Shown here piece after piece: positions 39,798 to 48,609 of a stretch of 64,000 bases of DNA; the stretch's first letter is position 1, and each line of letters begins with the position of its first letter. The notes beneath the pieces are model-generated. The model saw only the letters and a program-made list of their open reading frames with translations. It had not been told where the DNA came from and made no database searches. Position numbers and translations under genes: made by a program. Source of the stretch: CAWCDJ01 sp963794265 (GTDB lineage: Bacteria > Acidobacteriota > Terriglobia > Bryobacterales > Bryobacteraceae); contig CAWCDJ010000007.1 of assembly GCA_963794265.1 (NCBI GenBank), positions 1 to 64,000 of the forward strand, written 5' to 3'.

Positions 39798-41443
39798 TGG
39801 CGCAGCACCAGGAACAGCACCAGCCCCAACGCCCCAACGGCTAGAACCAGGATCAGCACAATCAGCATCGTGTTGCTGATCGGGCCTTTGGGCAGCTGCG
39901 CCTGGGGCACTTGCGGTACTTGCGGAGCCGCCGGCATCTGCGGCCGGGCGGGCATGGAGGGCATCCCGGCAACTTGCGGTATCGCCGGAGGAGCGGGCAT
40001 TCCGGGCATCGCCATGCCGCGAGGCGCCCCGCCTGCCGATGGCGCTCCGGCACCGGGGAGCCCTTGTGCCGCCGACATCATCCGGGTGTACTCGCTCGGT
40101 CCCTGCATGTTTTCCGGGCCGGAAGGCGCCGGCGTCGCGAAAGCACTCGTCGCGCCCGGCGCCCGTCCACTGACCGGTGGCGCCGGCGCTGGAGGCGATG
40201 AAAAAAGCTGGGTATAGCCGCCGGGCTCGTGCAGCTGCGCCGCCGGGGGTGTTTGCACCTTTCCGTAGAAGTTCGTGAACTCGCTTCCGGCCTGCGGCGC
40301 CTGGGCCGCGGAATGCGCCGGAGGGTTCTGGAACATCTGGGTGAACGCGCCCTGCTGCGGCGTGCTCGGCGGCGCGGGAGGCCAGTCGGCCTGGCCCGGC
40401 TCCGGCGGACTCGGCGAGGCGAACATGCGTGTGAACTCGCCCGGCCCGGAGGGTCGCGAGGGCGCAGGCATTTCCACAGTCGGAGCCTCTGTAGGTTTCG
40501 GCGGTGCCGGTGCCTGGAACATCCGGGTGAACTCTCCCGGAGCCGAGTCCGGTAGGGTAGGCCTCCCGGCCTGCCCGGTTGGAGCCGAAACTGGAGCCTG
40601 AGGCGTAGCCGGTTCGGGCGCCTGGAACATCCGGGTAAATTCCCCCGGGCCGGAAGGCGCAGCCTGCGGTGGTGGCGCGGGAGCAATTTGCGGTGGTGGC
40701 GCGGAAGCAATTTGCGGTGGTGGCGCCGGAGCCGCCTTTGCCGGTTCGGGCGCCTGGAACATGCGAGTAAATTCCCCCGGGCCGGAAGGCGCAGCTTGCG
40801 GCGGTGGCACCGGAGCAATTTGCGGCGCTGGCGCCGGAGCCGCCTTTGCCGGTTCCGCCGCCTGGAACATGCGAGTAAATTCCCCCGGGCCGGAAGGCGC
40901 AGCTTGCGGCGGCGGCACCGGAGCAATTTGCGGCGGCGGCACCGGGATCGCCTCCGGAACCGGCGGCTTGGAGGGCGCCGGCGTTTCGTGCGGGGCAGGA
41001 GCGGAAGACGCCACCGGAGCCGCTACCACAGGTTCGAACATTCGGGTGATATCGCCGCCCGCGGCAGGCTGGGCCGGCTGAGCGGGAGCGTGCGGGGGCG
41101 AAGTAAAATCCGGCACCTTCCACATGCCCACGCGCGTGAATTTTTGCGGTCCCGCCGTTTCGTGGGGTTCCTGGTCCTTGATCCACGCCGCCAGGTGCTG
41201 GTAGGGCGGAGCCAAAGTCACGACGAACGGGGTGCCTTCGTATTCTCCGACCTCCACCAGGTTGGCCTGCGCCGCCGGAGGAATCGCCCGCAGTCGAGCC
41301 AGCAGCGTCTGGTTCTCCGGCGTCCGCCCGCCCTGAAGAAAGTGGACCGTCACTTCGCGGCCGGCCGCCGTCCGCGCACGAAAGCTCTGCGTCACGCCAC
41401 CCGGGATTTCATCGAATAGCTCGTACCGCTGAGAACCCGCCAT
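39794..41443 (-). CDS. Tail-anchored proline-rich protein with FTRMF repeats
   Basis: 549 residues. The first ~100 residues form a small folded domain (YELFDEIPGGVTQSFRAR...VHFLQ) that resembles the beginning of a kinase N-lobe. From about residue 130 to 456 follows a Pro/Ala-rich region with about ten copies of a six-residue motif: DITRMF (131), EFTRMF (188, 224, 268, 304, 336), AFTQMF (366), EFTNFY (388), GYTQLF (409), EYTRMM (451). The C-terminus is one hydrophobic helix (about 524-547) ending in RH. It lies between two tssK genes on the opposite strand. I do not know a named family; a cytoplasmic multivalent scaffold anchored in the inner membrane is inferred. Confidence 0.8.
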   Translation of the reverse strand: MAGSQRYELFDEIPGGVTQSFRARTAAGREVTVHFLQGGRTPENQTLLARLRAIPPAAQANLVEVGEYEGTPFVVTLAPPYQHLAAWIKDQEPHETAGPQKFTRVGMWKVPDFTSPPHAPAQPAQPAAGGDITRMFEPVVAAPVASSAPAPHETPAPSKPPVPEAIPVPPPQIAPVPPPQAAPSGPGEFTRMFQAAEPAKAAPAPAPQIAPVPPPQAAPSGPGEFTRMFQAPEPAKAAPAPPPQIASAPPPQIAPAPPPQAAPSGPGEFTRMFQAPEPATPQAPVSAPTGQAGRPTLPDSAPGEFTRMFQAPAPPKPTEAPTVEMPAPSRPSGPGEFTRMFASPSPPEPGQADWPPAPPSTPQQGAFTQMFQNPPAHSAAQAPQAGSEFTNFYGKVQTPPAAQLHEPGGYTQLFSSPPAPAPPVSGRAPGATSAFATPAPSGPENMQGPSEYTRMMSAAQGLPGAGAPSAGGAPRGMAMPGMPAPPAIPQVAGMPSMPARPQMPAAPQVPQVPQAQLPKGPISNTMLIVLILVLAVGALGLVLFLVLRH

Positions 41444-41532
41444 AGATAGCCCGCCTGTCTGTCACATAGTACCGCGCCCGGCAAGGCGACAGCCTGTTCC
41501 TCCAGCCTATGCTACAGTATGCCCACGGGACT

Positions 41533-42870
41533 ATGAAGCTGCTTTCTCGCGTCGTCTGGTCGGAAGGCATGCACCTGGGGCCCCACCACTTCCAGGTGCA
41601 GAACCGCTATTTCGAAGATTCCATCCAGTTTGCGACGTCTTCTCTCTGGTTTGCCTCGTATGGCTTGACAGGCCTCGAAATGGACGCCGAAGCCCTTCAG
41701 AACGGCACCGTCGCGCTGCTTCACGCGCGCGGCGTGTTCCGCGACGGGCTGGCTTTCAACATGCCCGAAAGCGATGCGCTGCCGGCGCCGCGGGCGGTCG
41801 CCGACCTGTTTCCTCCCACCCACGATGGCGTGACCGTATCGCTCGGAATTCCGCCGCGCAAGCCGAACGGATTCAACTGCGCCCTCGAGAACGGCGTGGA
41901 CGCCCGCTATATCGCCGAACCGCGCACTCTGCACGACGAAAACACCGGCAGCGACGAGCGGCAGATCCGCCTCGGCCGGAAGAATCTGCGGCTGGTTTTC
42001 GACACCGAACCGGTGGGCGATCTGCTCACGCTGCCGCTCGCGCGGGTGGTGCGCGACGGCGCCGGGCACTTCGAGTACGATCCGACCTTCGTGCCGCCCG
42101 TATTGCGCATCTCGGCCAGCCGCCGGCTGATGGCTCTAGTCGGGCGGCTGATCGAAATTCTCGACGAGAAAAGCGCCACCATCAACCGCGGCGCGGGCAG
42201 CGGAAGGGCCGAATTCGCAACCCGCGAAATCGCCAATTTCTGGCTGCTGCACGCGGTCAATTCGGCGCTTCCCATGCTGCGCCACCAGTTGGTGGCCAAA
42301 CGCGGGCACCCGGAAGAACTGTTCGTCGAGCTTTCACGTTTAGCCGGCGCGCTGTGCACGTTCGCGCTCGATTCGCACCCGCGCGACCTGCCGCTCTACG
42401 ATCACGAAAACCTCGGCGACGGGTTTGAAAAGCTCGACCGCCATATCCGCGCGCACCTGGAAACGATCGTCCCCACCAACTGTTTGAGCATTCCGCTCCA
42501 GCCCGCGGGCGATTACTTCTACGAGGGCGAGATTACCGACGCGCGGGTGTTCGGGCGCTCGCGCTGGGTGTTTGCCATCCGCGCCGAAATGGGCGATGCC
42601 GACCTCATGGTTCGTACCCCGCAGCTCATCAAGGTCTGTACCCCGCCTTTCGTGCGCGAACTCGTGAAGCGTGCGCTGCCCGGCATGGGGCTGACCCACC
42701 TTCCCGTTCCGCCGCAGGCCATTGCCACCCGCCCCGAAGTGCAGTATTTCGGAATCAGCCGCAGCGGGCCATGCTGGGACCACATGTTGAAAACGCGCCG
42801 TGTGGGAGTGTATGTTCCGGGTGAGTTTCCGAACCCGGAAGTGGAAATTCTGGTTGTGCTGGAAAGCTGA
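41533..42870 (+). CDS. tssK: T6SS baseplate protein TssK, paralogue 2
   Basis: 445 residues from the ATG at 41533 (MKLLSRVVWSEGMHLGPHHFQ), the canonical TssK start. It shares the architecture of paralogue 1: the segments ANFWLLHAVNSALPMLRHQLVAKRGHPEELF and LPLYDHENLGDGFEKL have close counterparts there. It leads the tssK-tssL-tssM-kinase operon, and tssL follows after two bases. Confidence 0.93.
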   Translation: MKLLSRVVWSEGMHLGPHHFQVQNRYFEDSIQFATSSLWFASYGLTGLEMDAEALQNGTVALLHARGVFRDGLAFNMPESDALPAPRAVADLFPPTHDGVTVSLGIPPRKPNGFNCALENGVDARYIAEPRTLHDENTGSDERQIRLGRKNLRLVFDTEPVGDLLTLPLARVVRDGAGHFEYDPTFVPPVLRISASRRLMALVGRLIEILDEKSATINRGAGSGRAEFATREIANFWLLHAVNSALPMLRHQLVAKRGHPEELFVELSRLAGALCTFALDSHPRDLPLYDHENLGDGFEKLDRHIRAHLETIVPTNCLSIPLQPAGDYFYEGEITDARVFGRSRWVFAIRAEMGDADLMVRTPQLIKVCTPPFVRELVKRALPGMGLTHLPVPPQAIATRPEVQYFGISRSGPCWDHMLKTRRVGVYVPGEFPNPEVEILVVLES

Positions 42871-42872
42871 TC

Positions 42873-43577
42873 ATGTCTCCTCAAAGTAATCTGAGAAGGG
42901 CCGACAACCTGGCCCTCATCTATCAGGAAGTGCTCACCGCCATTGAACGGCTGCGCGGCAGCCGGCAGGGCGTGACCGACGCGCAGGCCTTTCGCCATCA
43001 CACGCGCGAGGCTCTGAAGACCGCGGCCAACCAGGCGCTGGCGGCCGGCTACCCTGCCGATTACGTGAAATTCGCCACCTTCGTGGCTGTGGCCTTCCTT
43101 GACGAGTCGGTGCTGAATTCCCAGAACCCGATCTTCGGCGACTGGCTGCGAAAGCCGCTCCAGGAGGAGCTTTTCGGAACGCATATCGCGGGCGAGGTGG
43201 TCTTTCAGAATCTCGACCAGTTGCTGACCGCGAGCGACTCGCAGGATTTGGCGGACCTCCTTGAGGTTCACCATCTTTGCCTGCTGTTGGGTTTTTGCGG
43301 CCGTTACAGCCTGGGGAACCGCGGCGAGTTGGCGCATCGCATCAACCAGGTGGCGGAAAAGATCCGCCGCATCCGGGGCCGCGTCGGGCCGCTCTCGCCG
43401 GCCTGGCAGCTTCCCCAGGAAACCGCGCGGACCATGAAAGACCCTTGGGTGCGCCGGCTGGGCATCGCCGCGATCCTGGCGGCCGTCCTGATGATCGTGC
43501 TGTTTGTGGGTTACAAGGTTAGCCTCAATTCCGGCGTGTCGGACGTGCGGGCCGTCGGCGGGGTATTGAAGGGTTAG
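42873..43577 (+). CDS. tssL: T6SS membrane complex protein TssL (DotU)
   Basis: 234 residues. The cytoplasmic DotU domain has the motifs AFLDESVLNS, PLQEELFGTHIAGEVVFQNL and LLLGFCGRYSLGNR. One C-terminal membrane helix (about residues 196-214) follows. There is no OmpA-like peptidoglycan-binding extension, so the anchor must come from another protein if one is used. It lies between tssK and tssM, its usual place. Confidence 0.95.
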   Translation: MSPQSNLRRADNLALIYQEVLTAIERLRGSRQGVTDAQAFRHHTREALKTAANQALAAGYPADYVKFATFVAVAFLDESVLNSQNPIFGDWLRKPLQEELFGTHIAGEVVFQNLDQLLTASDSQDLADLLEVHHLCLLLGFCGRYSLGNRGELAHRINQVAEKIRRIRGRVGPLSPAWQLPQETARTMKDPWVRRLGIAAILAAVLMIVLFVGYKVSLNSGVSDVRAVGGVLKG

Positions 43578-43585
43578 GTGCGCCG

Positions 43586-46500
43586 ATGACGACCACGATT
43601 TACATTCTCCTTGCAGTTGTCCTGCTGCTGCTGATCGGTCTCGTGGTGCTGCTGGTAATCCGGAAGAAGAAGGCCAAGGGCGCCGCGGCCGATTCGGCCG
43701 AACCGGCCGGAGGCGATGAGATTTCGCTGCTGATCCGCGCGGCCGAAGCCAAGCTCTCGGCCGCCAAGGTGGAGAGCGGGGCGCGCGTCGGAAACCTCCC
43801 TGTGCTGCTGCTGGTCGGCGAGCCTGGCAGCACCAAGACCAGCGTGATGTTGAATTCCGGAGTCGAATCCGAACTGCTGGCGGGCCAGGTGTATCAGAAC
43901 AACGACGTGGCTCCCACCCGCACCGCCAACCTGTGGTTCGCGCGGCGCACGCTGTTCGTGGAGGCGGGCGGCGGATTGCTGGCGGACGCCGGCCAGTGGC
44001 GCACGCTGGTCAAGAAGCTTCAGCCGCGCGGATCGGCTGTGTCGCGCGGAGGTCGCGCGCCGCGGGCCGCCGTGGTGTTTTACGATTGCGAAAATTTCAC
44101 GCGCCAGGGTGCGCCGGAGGCCGCAACGGCGGCGGCCCGCAACCTCCGCGCCCGTCTGGGCGAGATTTCGCAGGCGCTCGGCATCAACCTGCCCGTATAC
44201 GTGCTGTTCACCCGGATGGACCGGCTGCCGTTTTGCCTGGAATACATCCGCAACCTCAATCACGAGGAAGCGAGCCAGGTGCTTGGAGTCACGCTGCCGA
44301 TGGTGGCGCAGCGCGGCGCGGGGGTCTATGGCGAGCAGGAAACCGCCCGCCTTTCGGACAATTTCGAGCAGCTCTTCCGCTCCCTGGCGGATTCCCGGCC
44401 CGAGTTCCTCGCGCGCGAAACGGACGCTTCCAAGCTTCCGGCCGAATATGAGTTCCCGCGCGAATTCCGCAAGCTGCGGCCGGTGGTCACGCAGTTCCTG
44501 GTAGACCTGTGCCGGCCCAGTCAGCTCACCACCGGGCCGTTTCTGCGGGGGTTCTACTTCACGGGCGTGCGCCCGGTAATCGTCAATGAGAGTGCCCCGT
44601 TGGCGGCCGCCGCCCAGGCCGAAGCCCAAGCCTCTTACGGAGCGCCCGCCGGAGCTACCGGCATTTTTACGGCAGGAGCGCGCGCCCAGGCGCAACGGCA
44701 GGCGCCCATGCCGCAGGCCACCGGCAGCCGGAAAGTGCCACAGTGGGTCTTCCTGCCCCACCTGTTCAACGACATTCTGCTGGCCGACAAATCGGCCATG
44801 GGCGCCAGCGGCGCGAGTGTCAAGACCAGTTCCGCCCGCCGCGTGCTCTTCCTGGGCCTGGCGTCGCTATGCCTGCTGGCGTCGATTCTCTTCACGGTCT
44901 CTTTCTTCAAGAACCGCGGGCTCGAAGCCCAGGTCCGCGATGCCGCGCAGGGCATTTCCATGACTGCCCCGCCGGGCGGCGACGTGGCTCCGGTCGGCGA
45001 CCTTCGCAAGCTCGACACCCTGCGGCAGGCGCTCGTCCGGCTCACCGCGTATCACCGCGGCGGCGCGCCGTTAGGCTATCGCTGGGGCCTGTTCACTGGC
45101 GAGGACCTCTATCCCGAAGCGCGCCGCATTTATTTCGCGCGCTTCCAGCAGTTGCTGCTCCTTCCCTCGCAGCGCACCATCGCGCCGTTCCTGAATGGGC
45201 TGCCGCCCAAGCCCGGTCCCGAATACAGCCCGACTTACGACGCATTGAAGGCGTACCTGATCACCACGTCGAACCACGACAAGAGCACGCTCGAATTTCT
45301 TCCGCCGGTCCTCATGAAGTGGTGGAAGAACGACCGCACCGTGGATGACGAGCGCACACAACTGGCCCAGAAGCAGTTCGATTTCTATGCCGGCGAACTG
45401 AAAGACGAGAACCCGTTTACGAGCGAGAACGACCGCGCCGCCGTGGCCCACGCGCGCATCTACCTGGCGCAGTTCGCGGGCGCCGACCGCGTGTACGCAT
45501 TTATGCTCTCGGAAGCTTCGAAGAACAACCCGCCCATCGATTTCAATCGCCAGTTTGTGGACTCCGCCAAAATCGTGGTGGAGCCGCACGTCGTGCCGGG
45601 CGCCTTTTCGAAAGGCGGCTGGGCTTTCATGAAGGACGCGATCCCGCACGCCGACCGCTATTTCAGCGGCGAGGAGTGGGTGCTCGGCAAGCAGCAGGGA
45701 GGCAGCCTAGATCGCGCCGCCCTGGAACAGGAGGTCCGCGCCCGCTACAACAAGGATTTCACGGACCACTGGCGCGCCTACATCAAGTCGGCCGCCGTGC
45801 AGCGCTACACCGGGATTCCGGACGCCGCCCAGAAACTCGGCTTGACCTCGAGCGCGCAGTCTCCGCTGCTGGCGCTGCTGTGCGTCGGTTCGGAGAACAC
45901 CACCGTGGACGATCCCGCCGTGGCGGCGGTGTTCCAGCCGGTGCAGACGGTGGTTCCGGCCGGGTGCACGGCCAAGTACAACGCGCCTTCGAACCAGGCT
46001 TACATGGCATCGCTGCTGACGCTCGACGCATCGCTCGAAGCCATTTCCTCGCAGCAGGGCCCCAGCGAAGCCGTAGCGGCACCCACGCTGACGAACGCCA
46101 TGCAGGCGCACCTGGCGGCGCGTCAGATGGCGCAGGCGTTCCGCGCGGATTCGGACCTCGGCGCCCCGGTGCAGAAACTTCTCGAAGATCCCATCACGAA
46201 CGCCGAAGGCGTGCTGCGCGGGCTCGGGCCGGGCGAGTTGAACAAGAAGGGCAAGGATGCCTGTGCCCAGATGCGGCCCATCCTGAGCAAGTTCCCGTTC
46301 AATCCAAAGTCCCAGGCGGATGCGACCCTTCAGGACGTCAACGCCATTTTCGCTCCCAAGCAGGGCGCGCTCTGGCAGTTCTACGAGGCCAACCTGCAAA
46401 AGCTGGTTTCCCGGCAGGGAGTCCCGGTGCCCGGCGCGCCCATTCAGATCACGCCGGCGTTTCAGAACTACCTGGCGAAGGCGGCGGCGTTCACCGACGC

Positions 46501-46942
46501 GGCCTATCCGAACGGCGCGGCCAATCCGCAATTGAAATATTCGGTGCGCGGCGTGATCGGGCCGGATACCGAGCGGATCAGCGGCAATATCGACGGCCAG
46601 AGCGTGGAGTTTGTAGGGCCCGGTGCGGCCGCCAAGGCGCTGACCTGGCCCGGTCCGGTTCCCGGCATGCAACTTTCCATCCGCCTCAAAGGCGGAAATG
46701 AATCCCTGTATCCCGCCTATCCCGGATTGTGGTCCGTTTTCCGGTTTGTGGCGGATGCGGACCGCCACGCCGGACCCGTCGTCGAGATGGACGCCCGCGC
46801 CGGCAAGGGCAATCAACTCGTGCGGAATCCAGCCAACAACCAGCCCGTGACCATCAAGCTGGAAATTACCGCCAACCCGATGGTGTTCGAAAAGAGTTAC
46901 TTTGGCGGCATGGGTTGTGTCTCCGAGGTGGCCAAACAGTGA
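43586..46942 (+). CDS. tssM: T6SS membrane complex protein TssM (IcmF)
   Basis: 1118 residues. One N-terminal membrane helix (about 5-26) is followed by a cytoplasmic NTPase-like domain with Walker A GEPGSTKT (about 78-85). A second membrane helix (about 419-441) leads to the large periplasmic part, whose end (ESLYPAYPGLWSVFRFVADAD) is the IcmF C-terminal domain. Only one helix is clear at the N-terminus, whereas many TssM have two. It normally forms the trans-envelope complex with TssL and TssJ. The stop overlaps the kinase start as GTGA. Confidence 0.96.
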   Translation: MTTTIYILLAVVLLLLIGLVVLLVIRKKKAKGAAADSAEPAGGDEISLLIRAAEAKLSAAKVESGARVGNLPVLLLVGEPGSTKTSVMLNSGVESELLAGQVYQNNDVAPTRTANLWFARRTLFVEAGGGLLADAGQWRTLVKKLQPRGSAVSRGGRAPRAAVVFYDCENFTRQGAPEAATAAARNLRARLGEISQALGINLPVYVLFTRMDRLPFCLEYIRNLNHEEASQVLGVTLPMVAQRGAGVYGEQETARLSDNFEQLFRSLADSRPEFLARETDASKLPAEYEFPREFRKLRPVVTQFLVDLCRPSQLTTGPFLRGFYFTGVRPVIVNESAPLAAAAQAEAQASYGAPAGATGIFTAGARAQAQRQAPMPQATGSRKVPQWVFLPHLFNDILLADKSAMGASGASVKTSSARRVLFLGLASLCLLASILFTVSFFKNRGLEAQVRDAAQGISMTAPPGGDVAPVGDLRKLDTLRQALVRLTAYHRGGAPLGYRWGLFTGEDLYPEARRIYFARFQQLLLLPSQRTIAPFLNGLPPKPGPEYSPTYDALKAYLITTSNHDKSTLEFLPPVLMKWWKNDRTVDDERTQLAQKQFDFYAGELKDENPFTSENDRAAVAHARIYLAQFAGADRVYAFMLSEASKNNPPIDFNRQFVDSAKIVVEPHVVPGAFSKGGWAFMKDAIPHADRYFSGEEWVLGKQQGGSLDRAALEQEVRARYNKDFTDHWRAYIKSAAVQRYTGIPDAAQKLGLTSSAQSPLLALLCVGSENTTVDDPAVAAVFQPVQTVVPAGCTAKYNAPSNQAYMASLLTLDASLEAISSQQGPSEAVAAPTLTNAMQAHLAARQMAQAFRADSDLGAPVQKLLEDPITNAEGVLRGLGPGELNKKGKDACAQMRPILSKFPFNPKSQADATLQDVNAIFAPKQGALWQFYEANLQKLVSRQGVPVPGAPIQITPAFQNYLAKAAAFTDAAYPNGAANPQLKYSVRGVIGPDTERISGNIDGQSVEFVGPGAAAKALTWPGPVPGMQLSIRLKGGNESLYPAYPGLWSVFRFVADADRHAGPVVEMDARAGKGNQLVRNPANNQPVTIKLEITANPMVFEKSYFGGMGCVSEVAKQ

Positions 46943-48609
46943 TCCAGCTTCCGTCGAGCATCGGCAAGTATGAACTGGAGCAGTTCCTCGGCGGTGGAAT
47001 GGCCGAGGTATATCGCGCCCGCGACCAGGTGATCGGCCGCACGGTGGCGGTAAAGATCCTGACTGCCGCCGGCTGCGAGGACCCGGACGTCCGCGACCGC
47101 TTCCTGGCCGAAGCGCGTATGGCCGGCAATATCAGCCACGAGAACATCATCTCGATTTACGACTTCGGCGAGGATGAACAGAAACACCCGTTCATGGTGA
47201 TGGAGTTCCTGCGCGGGGAAGACCTGCGCCACGCCATCGACAACCGGCGCACGGGCGACCTCAATTCCAAGCTCAAGATCGCGGTGCAGGTGGCGCGCGC
47301 TCTCGAATACATCCACACGCAGAAGATCGTCCACCGCGACATCAAGCCCGAGAACGTCCACATCAACGCGGCCGGCGTGGTGAAGCTGATGGATTTCGGC
47401 ATCGCCAAGACCGAAGGGCTCTCCATGACGCGAGCGGGCTACGTGCTCGGAACCCCTTTCTACATGGCCCCGGAACAGGTCACCGGCCGCGGCATCACTC
47501 CCCAGGTGGACGTCTACGCTTTCGGCATCATGCTGTTCGAGATGCTCTCGGGCGCGAAGCCGATTACGGGCGACACCGTCGAACGGATTTTCTATTCCAT
47601 TCTGAACGAGCCGCTGAACCTTGAGCCGCTCTATCAGGCGGGCGTGCCGCAGGCACTGTGCGACCTCGTGGCTCACTGCACCGCCAAGGAGCCCGAGCAG
47701 CGGCCGCAGGGTTTCGGACCGGTCTGCGCCGAGTTGGACCGGCTGATTGCCGCGCAGACCGCGCCTACCGTGGCCGTTCCCGCGCCGGTTCCCGCTGCCG
47801 CGGAGCCGACTGCCAGGGGGTTGCCCAAGTGGATGCTGGCGGGCGGCGCCGCCCTGCTCGTCGTGCTGGTTGCGGCGGGCGCCTGGCTTGCGCTGCGGCC
47901 CGGCGCCGGCCACGCGGCGGGATCCAAGGGCCCCGAACTGGCACGGACCATCCACACTCCCACCGGCGAAATGGTGCTGGTGCCGGCAGGCACCTTCCTG
48001 TTCGGCGAAAAGAAGGTACGGGCCGCGCTGCCGGCTTTCTACATCGACCGCACCGAGGTCACCAACGCCGAGTACGCCGCTTTCTGCAAAGCCACCGGCT
48101 ACAAACTGCCCGCGGCGTTCCCTGTTGATAAGCCTGACTACCCGGTCGTGAACGTCACGATTGTGGATGCGCACGCTTTCGCGGGTTGGGCCGGCAAGCG
48201 CCTTCCCACCGCCAAGGAGTGGGAGAAGGCCGCGCGGGGCGAGGATGGCCGTCTGTATCCCTGGGGCAACACACCCGATGCCGCCAGAGCGAACATCAAC
48301 TCCGCCGGTCCGCGCCCGGTAGCCGATTTAAGCGACGGCGCCAGCCCGTATGGCGCGCTGCAAATGGTGGGGAACGTCTGGGAGTTTCTGGAGCAGTTGA
48401 GCCCGCCTCCCAGCGAAAACGCGCTGGCCTACTTCCGGTTGAAGCTGAAGCCGCCGCCGGGTCCGGGCGAGCCGTGGTACCTGATCCGCGGTGAATCCTT
48501 CAACGAGAAGGTGCTGCAACCGGCCGTCATCTGGGATTCGGGCGTTGTCCCCGGCAGATGGAAAGACCTCAACCTCGGCTTCCGCTGCGTGGAGGACGCG
48601 CAGCACTAG
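46939..48609 (+). CDS. Membrane Ser/Thr kinase fused to an FGE-sulfatase domain
   Basis: 556 residues, GTG start overlapping the tssM stop. Residues 11-275 are a PknB-type kinase: glycine loop LGGGMAEVY (17-25), Lys39, HRDIKPEN (near 132-139) and DFG (near 152). All catalytic residues are present. One membrane helix lies near 298-318. The C-terminal, extracytoplasmic half (about 342-550) is a formylglycine-generating-enzyme/sulfatase-modifying fold: MVLVPAGTFLFG, FYIDRTEVTNAEYAAFC, RLPTAKEWEKAARG, MVGNVWEF. It may play the role of PpkA in T6SS control, with the FGE part as sensor; this is inferred from position. Confidence 0.92.
   Translation: MIQLPSSIGKYELEQFLGGGMAEVYRARDQVIGRTVAVKILTAAGCEDPDVRDRFLAEARMAGNISHENIISIYDFGEDEQKHPFMVMEFLRGEDLRHAIDNRRTGDLNSKLKIAVQVARALEYIHTQKIVHRDIKPENVHINAAGVVKLMDFGIAKTEGLSMTRAGYVLGTPFYMAPEQVTGRGITPQVDVYAFGIMLFEMLSGAKPITGDTVERIFYSILNEPLNLEPLYQAGVPQALCDLVAHCTAKEPEQRPQGFGPVCAELDRLIAAQTAPTVAVPAPVPAAAEPTARGLPKWMLAGGAALLVVLVAAGAWLALRPGAGHAAGSKGPELARTIHTPTGEMVLVPAGTFLFGEKKVRAALPAFYIDRTEVTNAEYAAFCKATGYKLPAAFPVDKPDYPVVNVTIVDAHAFAGWAGKRLPTAKEWEKAARGEDGRLYPWGNTPDAARANINSAGPRPVADLSDGASPYGALQMVGNVWEFLEQLSPPPSENALAYFRLKLKPPPGPGEPWYLIRGESFNEKVLQPAVIWDSGVVPGRWKDLNLGFRCVEDAQH

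Noticed and set aside
40600..40960. CRISPR-like periodic repeats
   Set aside because: The period comes from the FTRMF/Pro-Ala coding repeats; units are not equally spaced and there are no unique spacers.
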